NCBI GenBank assembly: GCA_035500455.1
Contig: DATJXG010000190.1
Coordinates: forward strand, 1-47,492
DNA length: 47,492 bases
Direction: 5' to 3'
DNA from: DATJXG01 sp035500455
GTDB lineage: Bacteria; Acidobacteriota; Terriglobia; Terriglobales; Acidobacteriaceae
Shown: in pieces, positions 17,085 through 25,772 of the stretch
How the letters are laid out: each line of letters opens with the position of its first letter
How positions within the stretch are numbered: the first letter of the stretch is position 1
Position numbers and translations under genes: made by a program
The notes under the pieces: model-generated
What the model saw: only the letters and a program-made list of their open reading frames with translations
What the model was told of the DNA's origin: nothing
The model's database searches: none

Positions 17085-18497
17085 ATGCCCCTGAAAACCC
17101 TGCACCTCACTAATTCGTGGCACGAAACCTCCGGCGGCATCGCTACCTTCTACCGCGCCCTTATACAGCAAGCGAATGAGCGAGGCCACGAAATCGCTCT
17201 GGTGGTTCCCGGTCACATCGACAAGGTAGAACCGGTCGGTAGCTTCGGAAAGATTTACCACGTGCAGGCGCCGCCCGCTTTGTTCAACTCCAGCTACCGC
17301 ATGCTCTACCCTACACAATTTCTTGCGCCGGGGAGCAAATTGCAGAACATCGTGGCTTCAGAACGCCCGGACGTGGTCGAGATCTGCGACAAATACACGT
17401 TGCACTACTTCGGCGCCCTCCTCCGCCGGGGCCTCCTCCGCAATTTGGATGTCCGGCCCGTCGTGGTTGGCCTCAGCTGCGAGCGCATGGACGACAACTT
17501 TCGCAGCTATATGGGAGGAATTTTTCTCTCCCGCCAGTTTTGCTCGTGGTACATGCGCTGGATTTATTTCCCCTTCTTCGATCATCACATCGCCAACTCA
17601 CGGTACACCGCTGCCGAACTGGAGGCCGCTGCCCGCGGCCATCTCGTGCCTCGCGGAACCTGGATTCGCCCCATGGGCGTGGATTTTACCCATCTGTCTC
17701 CCGAGCGTCGCTCCATAACTGCGCGCCGGCGGCTGTTGCAGGATTGCGGCGCCAATCCGGACACCATCCTTCTTCTCTACGCCGGCCGCCTGGTACCCGA
17801 AAAGAATCTGCCCCTGCTGTTTTCCCTCATGGACCACCTGGCAAAGAAAAAGAACAGCCGGCGCGATTTTCACTTGCTGGTAGTAGGCGATGGCATCGAA
17901 CGCGTGCGCTGGGAGCGGGAGTGCGCGCAACGAAATCCCGGCGGCGTAACGTTCCTCGGGTATGTCAGGAACCGCGAAGTGCTGGCTGGTCTGTATGCTA
18001 ACAGTGAGGTGTTTGTGCACCCCAATCCCCGCGAACCTTTCGGAATCGCGCCTCTGGAAGCGATGGCCTCCGGACTCGCGCTGGTCGCCCCCAACGCCGG
18101 CGGCGTTACCTCCTACGCCAGTCCAGAAAATGCGTGGCCGGTCGAACCCAATGTTGAAAGTTTCGCGGCCGCAATCGAAGAAGCTGTGGGCGATGAAGAA
18201 CTCCGCCGGAAAAAAGTAGCCAAAGCCCTTTCCACTGCGCAGCAATACCGCTGGGAAAAAGTGGCGTCTTCATTTCTCGATCTCTATGTCGAGCTGCATC
18301 GTCAAATGCGATGCGGGAGCGCGGCTCAACTGCCCCCCGACTTCCACTCCACTCCCCCCACTGCTCTTCAGCGGCTTGTATTTCACGGGATCTCGCAAGC
18401 GGCGCAACGAACTTTTGTGGCGGCATCCAGCCTCTTCGGCAAATCAACTTTCGGCGCGAACACCTCCGGCTCGACCAGGAGCGAAATTGCCGGTTAG
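17085..18497 (+). CDS. glycosyltransferase family 4
   Basis: The 470-residue GT-B enzyme begins LHLTNSWHETSGGIATFYRA, the acceptor-binding loop with the Gly pair of family 4. It has HHIANSRYTAAEL before the linker and the donor site LLLYAGRLVPEKNLPLL (about residues 230-246), LVVGDGIERVRWE, and NPREPFGIAPLEAMASG with E-x7-E. A C-terminal extension of about 70 residues after YVELHRQM is low in complexity and Ser/Thr rich. The stop codon TAG 18495-18497 lies inside the start region of the GH1 gene that follows, so the two form an operon. Sugar donor unknown; related enzymes use UDP- or GDP-sugars. Confidence 0.9.
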   Translation: MPLKTLHLTNSWHETSGGIATFYRALIQQANERGHEIALVVPGHIDKVEPVGSFGKIYHVQAPPALFNSSYRMLYPTQFLAPGSKLQNIVASERPDVVEICDKYTLHYFGALLRRGLLRNLDVRPVVVGLSCERMDDNFRSYMGGIFLSRQFCSWYMRWIYFPFFDHHIANSRYTAAELEAAARGHLVPRGTWIRPMGVDFTHLSPERRSITARRRLLQDCGANPDTILLLYAGRLVPEKNLPLLFSLMDHLAKKKNSRRDFHLLVVGDGIERVRWERECAQRNPGGVTFLGYVRNREVLAGLYANSEVFVHPNPREPFGIAPLEAMASGLALVAPNAGGVTSYASPENAWPVEPNVESFAAAIEEAVGDEELRRKKVAKALSTAQQYRWEKVASSFLDLYVELHRQMRCGSAAQLPPDFHSTPPTALQRLVFHGISQAAQRTFVAASSLFGKSTFGANTSGSTRSEIAG

Positions 18498-19845
18498 TGA
18501 AACTATCCCAACTGTGGCGGGCAGTGGAGAACAGGCCGGGCGACTCCGCCAGTTTCCCACGGGCTTTCTGTGGGGTGTATCTACCGCCGCGCATCAGGTG
18601 GAAGGCGGAAACGAGAATCAGTGGTCTGCCTGGGAGCGCGCCGGCCGCATCAAGTCAGGCGACTGCTGCGGCCAGGCCTGCGACTGGTGGAACAACGCCG
18701 AGCGTGACTTTGATCTTGCCAAGGGTCTCGGCATCAACGCGCTTCGCCTGTCACTGGAATGGAGCCGCATTGAGCCGCAGGAGAATTCGTGGTCCCCGGT
18801 CGCGTTGCAGCGCTATCGCCAGATGCTCACCGGCTTGCGCGAACGAGGAATTGAACCCGTCGTCTGCCTGCACCACTTCACCAACCCGCGCTGGTTCGAG
18901 CACAAAGGAGCCTTCCTCAACCCGCAGGCGCCCGCCCTCTTCGAGCGCTTCGCCCGCCGGGTGGTGAACTCGCTCGGCGACCTTTGCAATCTCTGGGTCA
19001 CCTTCAATGAGCCCAACGTTTACGCAACGCTCGGCTACGTCACCGGCGAATTCCCGCCCGGCCGCACTGGCGAAATCGCCACCTCACTCAAAGTGATGAA
19101 CGCCCAGGCCCGCTGCCACCTCCGCGCGTACCGCGCTATTCATGAACTGCGGCTCGATGCCCGGGTCGGCTGGGCGCAGCACCACATCGTCTTTCAGCCC
19201 GTGCGCGGCGGCATCGATCGCCTCATCGCAGGCCTGCAAGGCCACATCTTCAATGAAGGATTCCTGCAGTTGATGGAGCAGGGCAGATTTTCCTTTCCCT
19301 TCAACCTGGTGGACGGCGCAGTCAAGGAAGCTAAAGGCGCCTGCGATTTCGTCGGCCTCAACGTTTACAACCGCTTCCACGTGAGTTTCGATCTCAAGAG
19401 CGCAGCCCAACTTTTCGGACGGGTCTTCGTTCCGCCGGAAGTCCCTCAAGGCGATCCCGGAGTAGAAAAGCCCTATGGCGAGGCCTATCCCGGCGCGATC
19501 CGCGCCGCGGTGCAGCGTGCCGCTCGCCTGGGCAAGCCGATCTACATTCTCGAGAACGGCGTGCCCGACGCAGCCGACCGCCTCCGCCCCTGGCTCATCG
19601 TGAACGCCATCAAGGAAGTGCACACCCTCATCGCCGAAGGCCACGACATCCGCGGCTACTTCCACTGGACTCTCACCGACAACTTCGAATGGAACGAAGG
19701 CTGGAAACTCCGCTTCGGCCTCTTCGCGCTGGACCCAAACACCCAGGAGCGGACGATGCGCGAAAGCGCCCGCCTTTACAGCGAAATCGTGCGCAGGAAT
19801 GGGCTGTCACGCGAATTGGCAGAGAGGTTCGGCGCCCGCGCCTAG
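18487..19845 (+). CDS. glycoside hydrolase family 1 enzyme, archaeal/SFR2-like type
   Basis: A 452-residue family 1 enzyme without a signal peptide, hence cytosolic or membrane-associated. The acid/base is E175 in VTFNEPNVY and the nucleophile is E356 in YILENGVPD; other GH1 landmarks are FLWGVSTAAHQVEGG, LRLSLEWSRIEP and HWTLTDNFEWNEGWKLRFGL. The C-terminal block (ENGVPDAADRLRPW, then IRGYFHW) is closer to archaeal LacS-type enzymes and plant SFR2 than to typical bacterial BglA. TTG 18487 is chosen because AGGAG at 18477-18481 sits 5 bp upstream; the frame is open further up, inside the GT4 gene. Lying between a GT4 and an MGDG-synthase-like gene, it may act on glycolipids, possibly as a transglycosidase. 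Plain beta-glucosidase/galactosidase remains the default. Confidence 0.9.
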   Translation: MPVSETIPTVAGSGEQAGRLRQFPTGFLWGVSTAAHQVEGGNENQWSAWERAGRIKSGDCCGQACDWWNNAERDFDLAKGLGINALRLSLEWSRIEPQENSWSPVALQRYRQMLTGLRERGIEPVVCLHHFTNPRWFEHKGAFLNPQAPALFERFARRVVNSLGDLCNLWVTFNEPNVYATLGYVTGEFPPGRTGEIATSLKVMNAQARCHLRAYRAIHELRLDARVGWAQHHIVFQPVRGGIDRLIAGLQGHIFNEGFLQLMEQGRFSFPFNLVDGAVKEAKGACDFVGLNVYNRFHVSFDLKSAAQLFGRVFVPPEVPQGDPGVEKPYGEAYPGAIRAAVQRAARLGKPIYILENGVPDAADRLRPWLIVNAIKEVHTLIAEGHDIRGYFHWTLTDNFEWNEGWKLRFGLFALDPNTQERTMRESARLYSEIVRRNGLSRELAERFGARA

Positions 19846-19862
19846 ATCGGGAGTAGAGCAGG

Positions 19863-21071
19863 TTAGGTCGATCCCGCCCAGGCCGCCCCGAAGGTGTTCG
19901 CCTGCGCCAGATCGGATGATGTTCTCGCCGCAGCCCCAACCTGCCGCTGCTGTATCACATCCAGAATCACCGGCACCTCAAACAGCGCCCGGTTGGAGTA
20001 AGCGGCAGTGTTCGCGCGGAACTCCGCGAACGTGGCAGGCTCCAACAAGCGCTCAACTCCGCCGGCAATTTCCCGGAAACTCGGCAGCACAATTCCCATG
20101 CGCTTCTCCACCAGCCACTCCGTGTTGTAGCGCTCCTGCGGCATGGTGCGCGCGTTGCGCTCCACAATTACCGGCAGATGGAACTGCAAGGCTTCGCTGA
20201 TGCTTCCCGGGCCGGGCTTGCCGATGAAGAAATCCGCCAGCGCCATGTAGTAGTCCACATTCGAAGTGAATCCCTCCACCACCATGCGCTTGCTCAAGCG
20301 TAGCCCGCGAAGCTGTTCCTGAATCTTCTCGCTGTGCCCGCACAACATGATGAGCTGCACCTCAACCGGGCTCTCCTCCATCCGCTTCGCAATCTCCACC
20401 ATGGCCGGCGAGCCGTGGCCGCCAAACAGCACCACACCGGTGGGAACATCAGGCAGCAATCCGATGCGCTCCCGCTCGCACGCCCGGTCGAGCACCGGCG
20501 GCTGATAGAACTTCGGCTTCAGGATCATCCCCGAAGCCTCAAAAATCATCTCTTTCGCGTGGCCCATCTCCAGTGCCTGCCGCCGCGCCCGCTCCGTCCC
20601 GCAAATCAGATATTGCGATTCCTTTTCCATCCAGAAATGCGGCGGATAGTCCGCGAAATCGGTCAGCAGAGTCACAAATGCCGCCTCCGGCAACTCGTGC
20701 CGAATGCTCTCTGCCATCGCCCGGTTGAAATGCGGGATCACGGAAAGCACCAGGTCCGCCGGATTCTGCGACCAGTAATTCCGCAGCAGCTTTACGATCC
20801 GCCCATGCTTCAGCCGGATCAGCCTTTGCAGAAGCGGCAGCAGTTGCGGCGAAAGCCGCGTCCAGCCCTTGCGCAGAACCAGGTTGTAGGCGTCCTGCGT
20901 GCGCATGCCGGTTACGCCCCGGAAGATGTCCACAGTATCCAGCAGTTCCTGTAGGTTGAGCAGTTGCACCGTCCAGCTCTGCGGCTGCTCTTCCAGGGTA
21001 TTCTTCAGCGCTTCCGCGGCGTTGCGGTGTCCTCCGCCCGCGTCGAAGAAGACGATCGTCATCCTGCGCAT
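19863..21071 (-). CDS. MGDG-synthase-like GT28 glycosyltransferase
   Basis: The 402 residues match the diacylglycerol glycosyltransferase type of family 28. FFDAGGGHRNAAEALKNTL is the N-terminal MGDG-synthase loop, TDFADYPPHFW lies in the same domain, GVVLFGGHGSP begins the donor domain, and FIGKPGPGSISEALQFHLPV corresponds to the nucleotide-sugar motif of plant MGD and bacterial processive glucosyltransferases. A peripheral inner-membrane enzyme adding galactose or glucose to diacylglycerol is the family expectation. It ends 17 bp from the convergent GH1 gene. An undecaprenyl-linked MurG-like role is less likely because the N-terminal domain is of MGDG type. Donor sugar undetermined. Confidence 0.88.
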   Translation of the reverse strand: MRRMTIVFFDAGGGHRNAAEALKNTLEEQPQSWTVQLLNLQELLDTVDIFRGVTGMRTQDAYNLVLRKGWTRLSPQLLPLLQRLIRLKHGRIVKLLRNYWSQNPADLVLSVIPHFNRAMAESIRHELPEAAFVTLLTDFADYPPHFWMEKESQYLICGTERARRQALEMGHAKEMIFEASGMILKPKFYQPPVLDRACERERIGLLPDVPTGVVLFGGHGSPAMVEIAKRMEESPVEVQLIMLCGHSEKIQEQLRGLRLSKRMVVEGFTSNVDYYMALADFFIGKPGPGSISEALQFHLPVIVERNARTMPQERYNTEWLVEKRMGIVLPSFREIAGGVERLLEPATFAEFRANTAAYSNRALFEVPVILDVIQQRQVGAAARTSSDLAQANTFGAAWAGST

Positions 21072-21247
21072 AGTGGCCTCACAGGAAGTCTGCTCCCATG
21101 GTTTGTAGCGGAGTGTGGACGAGGCAGGAAAGTGCCTTGCGTTGTACCAGGAAAACGCGTCGCAAACCAGAAACCGGGCACCTTAACAGTTTGCTGTGGT
21201 TTCTTTACAAAATGATGAATATCCGATGAATGGAATGTGAATAAACG

Positions 21248-21402
21248 CGTGTAGGGACGGGGCTTGCCCCGGGCTTGCCCCCTCGAGTGAAGCGAGGGCC
21301 TAATCGCCACAAACGCGGGCAGCCGCAGACCGTCCCCCTTTCAAACGCCTGGTGCCCAGGCTCGCTCCGCTCGCTGGACGGGGCAAGCCCCGTCCCTACA
21401 CG
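21248..21402. repeat. large palindromic intergenic element
   Basis: A perfect 23-bp inverted repeat (21248-21270 and 21380-21402, core GTAGGGACGGGGCTTGCCCC) brackets about 109 bp that contain smaller palindromic words (GAGTGAAGCGAGGG, GCTCGCTCCGCTCGCTGG). It lies in the 425-bp gap 21072-21496 between the divergent GT28 and fucP genes. The gap holds no supported ORF. The element could fold as a cruciform or a long RNA hairpin in the fucP leader. Confidence 0.8.
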
Positions 21403-21496
21403 AGCCCGCACCTGCCCCTGTGATATATTGCGAGTCTTTGCGGCGATGCCGGGTAACGTCCAGCGGGCCGGACCTCGGGGTAAGAAAAGGGTGACG

Positions 21497-22801
21497 ATGG
21501 TCAAATCCACTACGGGATCTTCCTCAGCAAACGAGCATCATGCGTCGTTATTTCCCTCGGGCAATTTCCTTCCATTCTTCCTGGTGACCGCGCTTTTCTT
21601 CCTCTGGGGCGTGCCCAACAATCTCAACGACGTCCTCATCCGCCAGTTCATGAAGTCCTTTGCCATCACCCGTTTCCAGGCCGGCCTCATCCAGTCCGCC
21701 TTCTACATGGGCTATTTCGTTCTCGCTCTGCCCGCCGGCCTGCTCATGCACAAGAAGGGCTACAAAGCCGGATTCATCACCGGCCTGGTTCTATTCGGCA
21801 CCGGCGCATGCCTGTTCTGGCCAGCCGCACTGGCTGGGCGCTATTCCTTCTTTCTGATTGCCCTATTCGTCATCGCCAGCGGCCTCTCATTCCTTGAAAC
21901 CGCTTCCAATCCGTTCATCGCCCAGTGCGGCGACCCCGAAACCTCCGAGCGCCGCCTGAATTTCTCCCAGGCGTTCAATCCCATCGGATCGATTACCGGT
22001 GTTCTGGTCGGCACGATTTTCATCTTTTCCGGCATCGAACTAACGCCGGCGCAAATCTCCGCCTTGCAGGAAGCCCATAAGTACGAAGCCTACTTGCGCC
22101 AGGAAACCCTGCGCGTGGTGCGGCCCTACATCGTTCTCGGACTGGTGGCATTCACCTGGGCGGTGCTGATCGCCCTCACCAAGTTTCCCGCTACCCGCGG
22201 CGAGACCGAATCCGCAAGCACCGGCAAGGGCCACGTCGGTGACCTCTTCCGCCAGCGCCACTTCATTCTCGCGGTGCTCGCCCAGTTTCTTTACGTAGGC
22301 GCCCAGGTGGGCACCTGGAGTTACTTCATCCAGTACGTTCAGGACTACACCCACCGCCCGGAAAAAGTCGCCGGCTACTTCCTCACTGGAACGCTGGTCG
22401 CCTTCGGCGTAGGCCGCTTCGCTTCTTCGTACCTGATGAAATTCATCTCTCCGCCACGGCTGATGGGCGCCTACAGCCTCGCCAACGTCGCCCTGGTCTG
22501 CATCGGCGTCTTCCTGCCCGGCCCCACCGGGCTCTGGGCGATCTTTCTCACCAGCTTCTTCATGTCGCTGATGTTCCCCACGATCTTTGCCCTGGGCCTC
22601 AAGGGGCTGGGCGCCAACACGAAAATTGCCGGCTCGTTGCTGGTGATGTCAATCATCGGCGGCGCGGTGATGACCCCCGCCATGGGCTTGATTTCCGAGC
22701 AATTTCACAGCTTAGCCGTCGCCTACCTCTTGCCCCTGGCCGCATACGCTTTTATTGCTTTCTACGCTTTCGTAGGATCGAAAGTGCAGCCTGTGGGTTA
22801 A
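21497..22801 (+). CDS. fucP: L-fucose:H+ symporter FucP
   Basis: A major facilitator superfamily transporter of 434 residues with 12 predicted helices. The two acidic residues essential in E. coli FucP are conserved in place: D45 in VPNNLNDVLIRQF and E134 in LSFLETASNPF. Further family signatures are AGLIQSAFYMGYFVLALPAG and FMSLMFPTIFALGLKGLG. ATG 21497 with AAGGGTG upstream is the start; the open frame extends 74 codons further into a repeat region and is not coding there. The gene is followed immediately by a mutarotase, a dehydrogenase and, further right, fucosidase and fuconate dehydratase genes, which supports L-fucose as the substrate. Confidence 0.95.
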   Translation: MVKSTTGSSSANEHHASLFPSGNFLPFFLVTALFFLWGVPNNLNDVLIRQFMKSFAITRFQAGLIQSAFYMGYFVLALPAGLLMHKKGYKAGFITGLVLFGTGACLFWPAALAGRYSFFLIALFVIASGLSFLETASNPFIAQCGDPETSERRLNFSQAFNPIGSITGVLVGTIFIFSGIELTPAQISALQEAHKYEAYLRQETLRVVRPYIVLGLVAFTWAVLIALTKFPATRGETESASTGKGHVGDLFRQRHFILAVLAQFLYVGAQVGTWSYFIQYVQDYTHRPEKVAGYFLTGTLVAFGVGRFASSYLMKFISPPRLMGAYSLANVALVCIGVFLPGPTGLWAIFLTSFFMSLMFPTIFALGLKGLGANTKIAGSLLVMSIIGGAVMTPAMGLISEQFHSLAVAYLLPLAAYAFIAFYAFVGSKVQPVG

Positions 22802-22847
22802 ATTGAAAGCGCAGGTAATTGAAGAACGCTCTGCGGCAGGAAAATCT

Positions 22848-23180
22848 ATGACCCGTCGATACTGCCTCACCCTGGATTTAAAAGACGATCCCAAACTGAT
22901 CGCCGAGTACAAGGTCTATCACGAAGACGTCTGGCCCGAAATCCTGCAAAGCATTAAAGACTCCGGCGTCGCGGACATGGAGATATATCTCCTGGGCACG
23001 CGTATGTTCATGATCATGGAAGTGGACGAGAATTTTTCCTTCGAAGCCAAAGCCGCTGCCGACAAATCAAACCCCAAAGTCCAGGAGTGGGAAGACCTGA
23101 TGTGGAAGTTCCAGCAAGCCCTACCCCAGGCAAAGCCCGGCGAAAAATGGCTGCTGATGGATAGGGTTTTCAAGTTGTAG
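22848..23180 (+). CDS. L-fucose/L-rhamnose mutarotase (COG3254 family), copy 1
   Basis: A 110-residue ferredoxin-like small protein of the RhaM/COG3254 family that interconverts anomers of 6-deoxy-L-sugars. Family features: YHEDVWPEILQSIKDSGVADMEIYLLG (His-containing helix and second strand) and a C-terminal WLLMDRVFKL. Proteins of this family also occur in non-phosphorylating fucose loci such as that of Xanthomonas, so fucose rather than rhamnose is the probable substrate here. ATG 22848 has AGGAAA 6 bp before it and gives the normal family length; a TTG at 22803, two bases after the fucP stop, would add 15 residues without family support. Co-transcribed with fucP. Confidence 0.88.
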   Translation: MTRRYCLTLDLKDDPKLIAEYKVYHEDVWPEILQSIKDSGVADMEIYLLGTRMFMIMEVDENFSFEAKAAADKSNPKVQEWEDLMWKFQQALPQAKPGEKWLLMDRVFKL

Positions 23181-23183
23181 GAA

Positions 23184-23252
23184 TCAGCTGTCAGCTCTCA
23201 GCTGTTAGCCTTACGGTATAGGGGTAACTGATAGCTGACAGCTGACAGCTGA
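23184..23252. repeat. AGCTGACAGCTGA inverted and direct repeats
   Basis: TCAGCTGTCAGCT at 23184-23196 faces two overlapping inverse copies, AGCTGACAGCTGA at 23233-23245 and 23240-23252. It fills the 90-bp gap before the alcohol dehydrogenase gene and may form a hairpin in the transcript. Confidence 0.65.
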
Positions 23253-23270
23253 ACCCCAGCAGCTAACCCA

Positions 23271-24284
23271 ATGAAAGCCCTCGTCCTCCGCAAACCCGGA
23301 GAAGCCGCCATCGAATCCGTCGCCGAGCCCCAGGCGAACAATGGCGATGTACTGCTCAAAGTCCGTATGGTGGGTCTTTGCGGAAGCGATCTGAACTCCT
23401 TCCGCGGCGGGAATCCCCTGGTCACCTTTCCCCGCATTCTCGGCCATGAAGTGTCGGCTACGATCGTCGAAAGCAGCCAGCACCTGCCCGGCATCGCCGC
23501 CGGCGCCAACGTCACTCTTTCCCCTTACACCAGCTGTGGGCATTGTTCTTCCTGTCTTCGCGGCCGGCCCAATGCCTGCCGCTTCAATGAAACTCTGGGC
23601 GTGCAGCGCGACGGCGCAGCCACCGAGTACATCCGTGTTCCCGCCGGAAAAATTTATTCCGCCAATCTCACCCTCCGCGAACTCTGCCTGGTGGAACCAC
23701 TCACAGTAGGATTTCACGCCGTCGCCCGGGGCCGCGTCACAGCGGAGGATACCGTCGCCGTCATGGGATGCGGCGGCGTAGGCCTGGGCGCCATCGCCGC
23801 CTGCAGTTTTCGCGGCGCAACCACCATTGCGATCGATCTCGACGACGCCAAGCTGGCTCTGGCCGCCAAAGCCGGCGCTGCTCACACCATCAATACCAAC
23901 CGCCAGACCCTGCACCGCCGCCTCGCAGAAATCACCGGCGGACACGGCCCCGACGTGGTGATCGAAGCCGTAGGCATTTCCCAAACTTTCCGCGCCGCGG
24001 TCGAAGAAGTCGCATTCACCGGACGCGTGGTATATATCGGCTACGCCAAGGAACTGGTTCCCTACGAGACGCGGCTTTTCGTGCAGAAGGAACTGGACAT
24101 TCTCGGTTCCCGCAACGCTCTGCCGGAAGATTTTCAGACCGTGATCCGCATGCTCGAAGAGCATCGCTTCCCGGTGGATGACGCCGTAAGCGCGACAGTT
24201 CCCCTCGAGGAAGGCCCAGACATCCTGAAAACCTGGAGCCAGAACCCCACCCAGATCTCCAAAATCATGCTCCACTTGGACTAA
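23271..24284 (+). CDS. zinc-dependent alcohol dehydrogenase, probable sugar or sugar-acid dehydrogenase
   Basis: A cytosolic medium-chain dehydrogenase of 337 residues. Catalytic zinc ligands are C37 (GLCGSDLNSF), H59-E60 (LGHEVSA) and E142 (LVEPLTVGFHA). A structural zinc site is complete with C89, C92, C95 and C103 (SCGHCSSCLRGRPNACRF). The Rossmann loop is VMGCGGVGLGA. It resembles the polyol and L-galactonate dehydrogenase (LgoD/RspB-like) branch. In this locus it could oxidise L-fucose, 2-keto-3-deoxy-L-fuconate or another deoxy-sugar derivative; since an SDR further right looks like L-fucose dehydrogenase, a later step is possible but unproven. No clear ribosome-binding site is seen; the start matches the family N-terminus MKALVLRKPG. 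Confidence 0.88.
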   Translation: MKALVLRKPGEAAIESVAEPQANNGDVLLKVRMVGLCGSDLNSFRGGNPLVTFPRILGHEVSATIVESSQHLPGIAAGANVTLSPYTSCGHCSSCLRGRPNACRFNETLGVQRDGAATEYIRVPAGKIYSANLTLRELCLVEPLTVGFHAVARGRVTAEDTVAVMGCGGVGLGAIAACSFRGATTIAIDLDDAKLALAAKAGAAHTINTNRQTLHRRLAEITGGHGPDVVIEAVGISQTFRAAVEEVAFTGRVVYIGYAKELVPYETRLFVQKELDILGSRNALPEDFQTVIRMLEEHRFPVDDAVSATVPLEEGPDILKTWSQNPTQISKIMLHLD

Positions 24285-24286
24285 CC

Positions 24287-24376
24287 GTAGCGCCGGCGTC
24301 CCGCCGGCACCTAACGGTCGTTCCACAGTCGGCGGTGCAACTGTACCGAACGGTGCCGGCGAGACGCCGGCGCTAC
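24287..24376. repeat. GTAGCGCCGGCG inverted repeat between convergent genes
   Basis: Arms of 25 bp (24287-24311 and 24352-24376) match at 24 of 25 positions. The right arm contains the stop codon of the alpha-fucosidase gene (24373-24375 on the minus strand). The stem sits exactly between two convergent genes and could end transcription in both directions, although there is no T-run. A related pair lies around 37817 and 37987. Confidence 0.8.
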
Positions 24377-25734
24377 CCCGTAGTCTTAAGCGCCACCACA
24401 CTCACGTTCGCATCCGGCGCCCGCGCTGGAACGTCGATCGTGAGCGACTCCTCCGTCTGCCGGAACTTCAGAGGCTCCCCACCCGCGAGCAAGCGCGCCG
24501 AAAGCACCTTCGGCTTCACCCCGCTGATCTCAAGCGCCCCGGAAGGCCAATCGAAAACATGCAGGTAAAGACTCTCGCCCTTGGCTGTAGTGCGTAGCGC
24601 AGCCACGCCCTGTACCGGCCCATAGGTCGTGCCATAGATCGCCTCGCCATTCACCGCCAGCCACTCGCCGATGGCTCGCAACCGCTCCTGAAATTCCGGC
24701 TGAATCACGCCGTCCGGCTGCGGCCCAACGTTCAGCAGGAAATTTCCTCCGCGGCTCGCCACTTCCACCAATCCCCGAATCAGAAACTGCGCAGACTTGT
24801 AGTCATGATCGTGCATGTTGTACGCCCAGGTGTTGTTGATGGTCATGCACGTCTCCCAAAGCTGAAAATCCTCCGGCTTGGGAACGCTGGTTTTCAACTT
24901 CTGCTGAATGCTCGTGTCTACCGCGTTGAACTTCACGCCCTTGGTGGGGATGCCAGCAGGTATGAACTGCTCCGGCGTCTGATAATCTCCCGGAACTCCA
25001 ATGCGATCGTTCACCAGCGTCGCCGGCTGCAACTGATGGATGAGGTCGATAAAACGAATGCCGTCGAATTTCTCCTGGTGATGCAATCCATCAAACCAGA
25101 TCAGCGCCACCGGCCCGTACCGGGTCAGCAACTCGGTCAACTGCAGCTGCATGTAGTCCAGGTAGAGCGGCCACTCCGGACGCCAGGGCTCTCCATTCCA
25201 ATTCTCCGCCGCCAATTTCGAGGTGTCGCGAAACGCCGGATGGTGCATGTCCGGCGGCGAATAGTAAAACCCCAGCGGCATGTTCCGTTCCTTGCAGGCA
25301 TCCGCCAGTAGCCGCACGATATCCTTGCCGTACGGCGTGTTGGTGATCTTGTAATCGGTGTAAGAGGTATCGAACATGCAGAAGCCGTCGTGGTGCTTGG
25401 TGGTGAACACCATGTAGTGCTGCCCCGCCGCGCGCGCCAGGTCCACGAAGGCATACGGATCGAATTTCGTGGGATTGAAGCGCTTCGGCAGTTCGCGGTA
25501 CTCAGCCTCAGTAATGCCCCACGACTTGGGCTCCATGATCGGCCAGGAAGCCTCCACGCTAGCCAGCGAATACGGCCCCCAGTGAATAAACATGCCAAAC
25601 TTGGCATTGCGGTACCAGGCGGTGTGCTCCTCCTCCGACCCAAACGCAAACCCAAAGCGAGGCAGCAGCGGAAGCGATGACGCCGCCAGCGCCAGCTTAA
25701 GAAACTCCCGGCGATCCTGCAGATGAATGCTCAT
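24373..25734 (-). CDS. GH29 alpha-L-fucosidase with twin-arginine signal
   Basis: The 453-residue enzyme releases terminal L-fucose from glycans. Family 29 landmarks are WYRNAKFGMFIHWGPYS, FTTKHHDGFCMFDT, LGFYYSPPDMHHP and the nucleophile D215 in ALIWFDGLHH; the fold is a TIM barrel followed by a beta-sandwich. The N-terminus DRREFLKLALAASSLPLLP is a twin-arginine leader, so the folded enzyme is likely exported to the periplasm by Tat. Transcribed leftwards behind the second mutarotase gene, it would supply fucose for FucP and the catabolic enzymes. Acid/base residue not assigned. The stop codon lies in the 24287-24376 inverted repeat. Confidence 0.95.
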   Translation of the reverse strand: MSIHLQDRREFLKLALAASSLPLLPRFGFAFGSEEEHTAWYRNAKFGMFIHWGPYSLASVEASWPIMEPKSWGITEAEYRELPKRFNPTKFDPYAFVDLARAAGQHYMVFTTKHHDGFCMFDTSYTDYKITNTPYGKDIVRLLADACKERNMPLGFYYSPPDMHHPAFRDTSKLAAENWNGEPWRPEWPLYLDYMQLQLTELLTRYGPVALIWFDGLHHQEKFDGIRFIDLIHQLQPATLVNDRIGVPGDYQTPEQFIPAGIPTKGVKFNAVDTSIQQKLKTSVPKPEDFQLWETCMTINNTWAYNMHDHDYKSAQFLIRGLVEVASRGGNFLLNVGPQPDGVIQPEFQERLRAIGEWLAVNGEAIYGTTYGPVQGVAALRTTAKGESLYLHVFDWPSGALEISGVKPKVLSARLLAGGEPLKFRQTEESLTIDVPARAPDANVSVVALKTTG

Positions 25735-25772
25735 GCGCGTTGCTCCCCCATGGATTGCTCGTCCTTTGTCAT

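Noticed and set aside
21275..21496. N-terminal extension of FucP
   Set aside because: The extra 74 codons lie within a palindromic repeat and give a basic, non-hydrophobic stretch that the family lacks.
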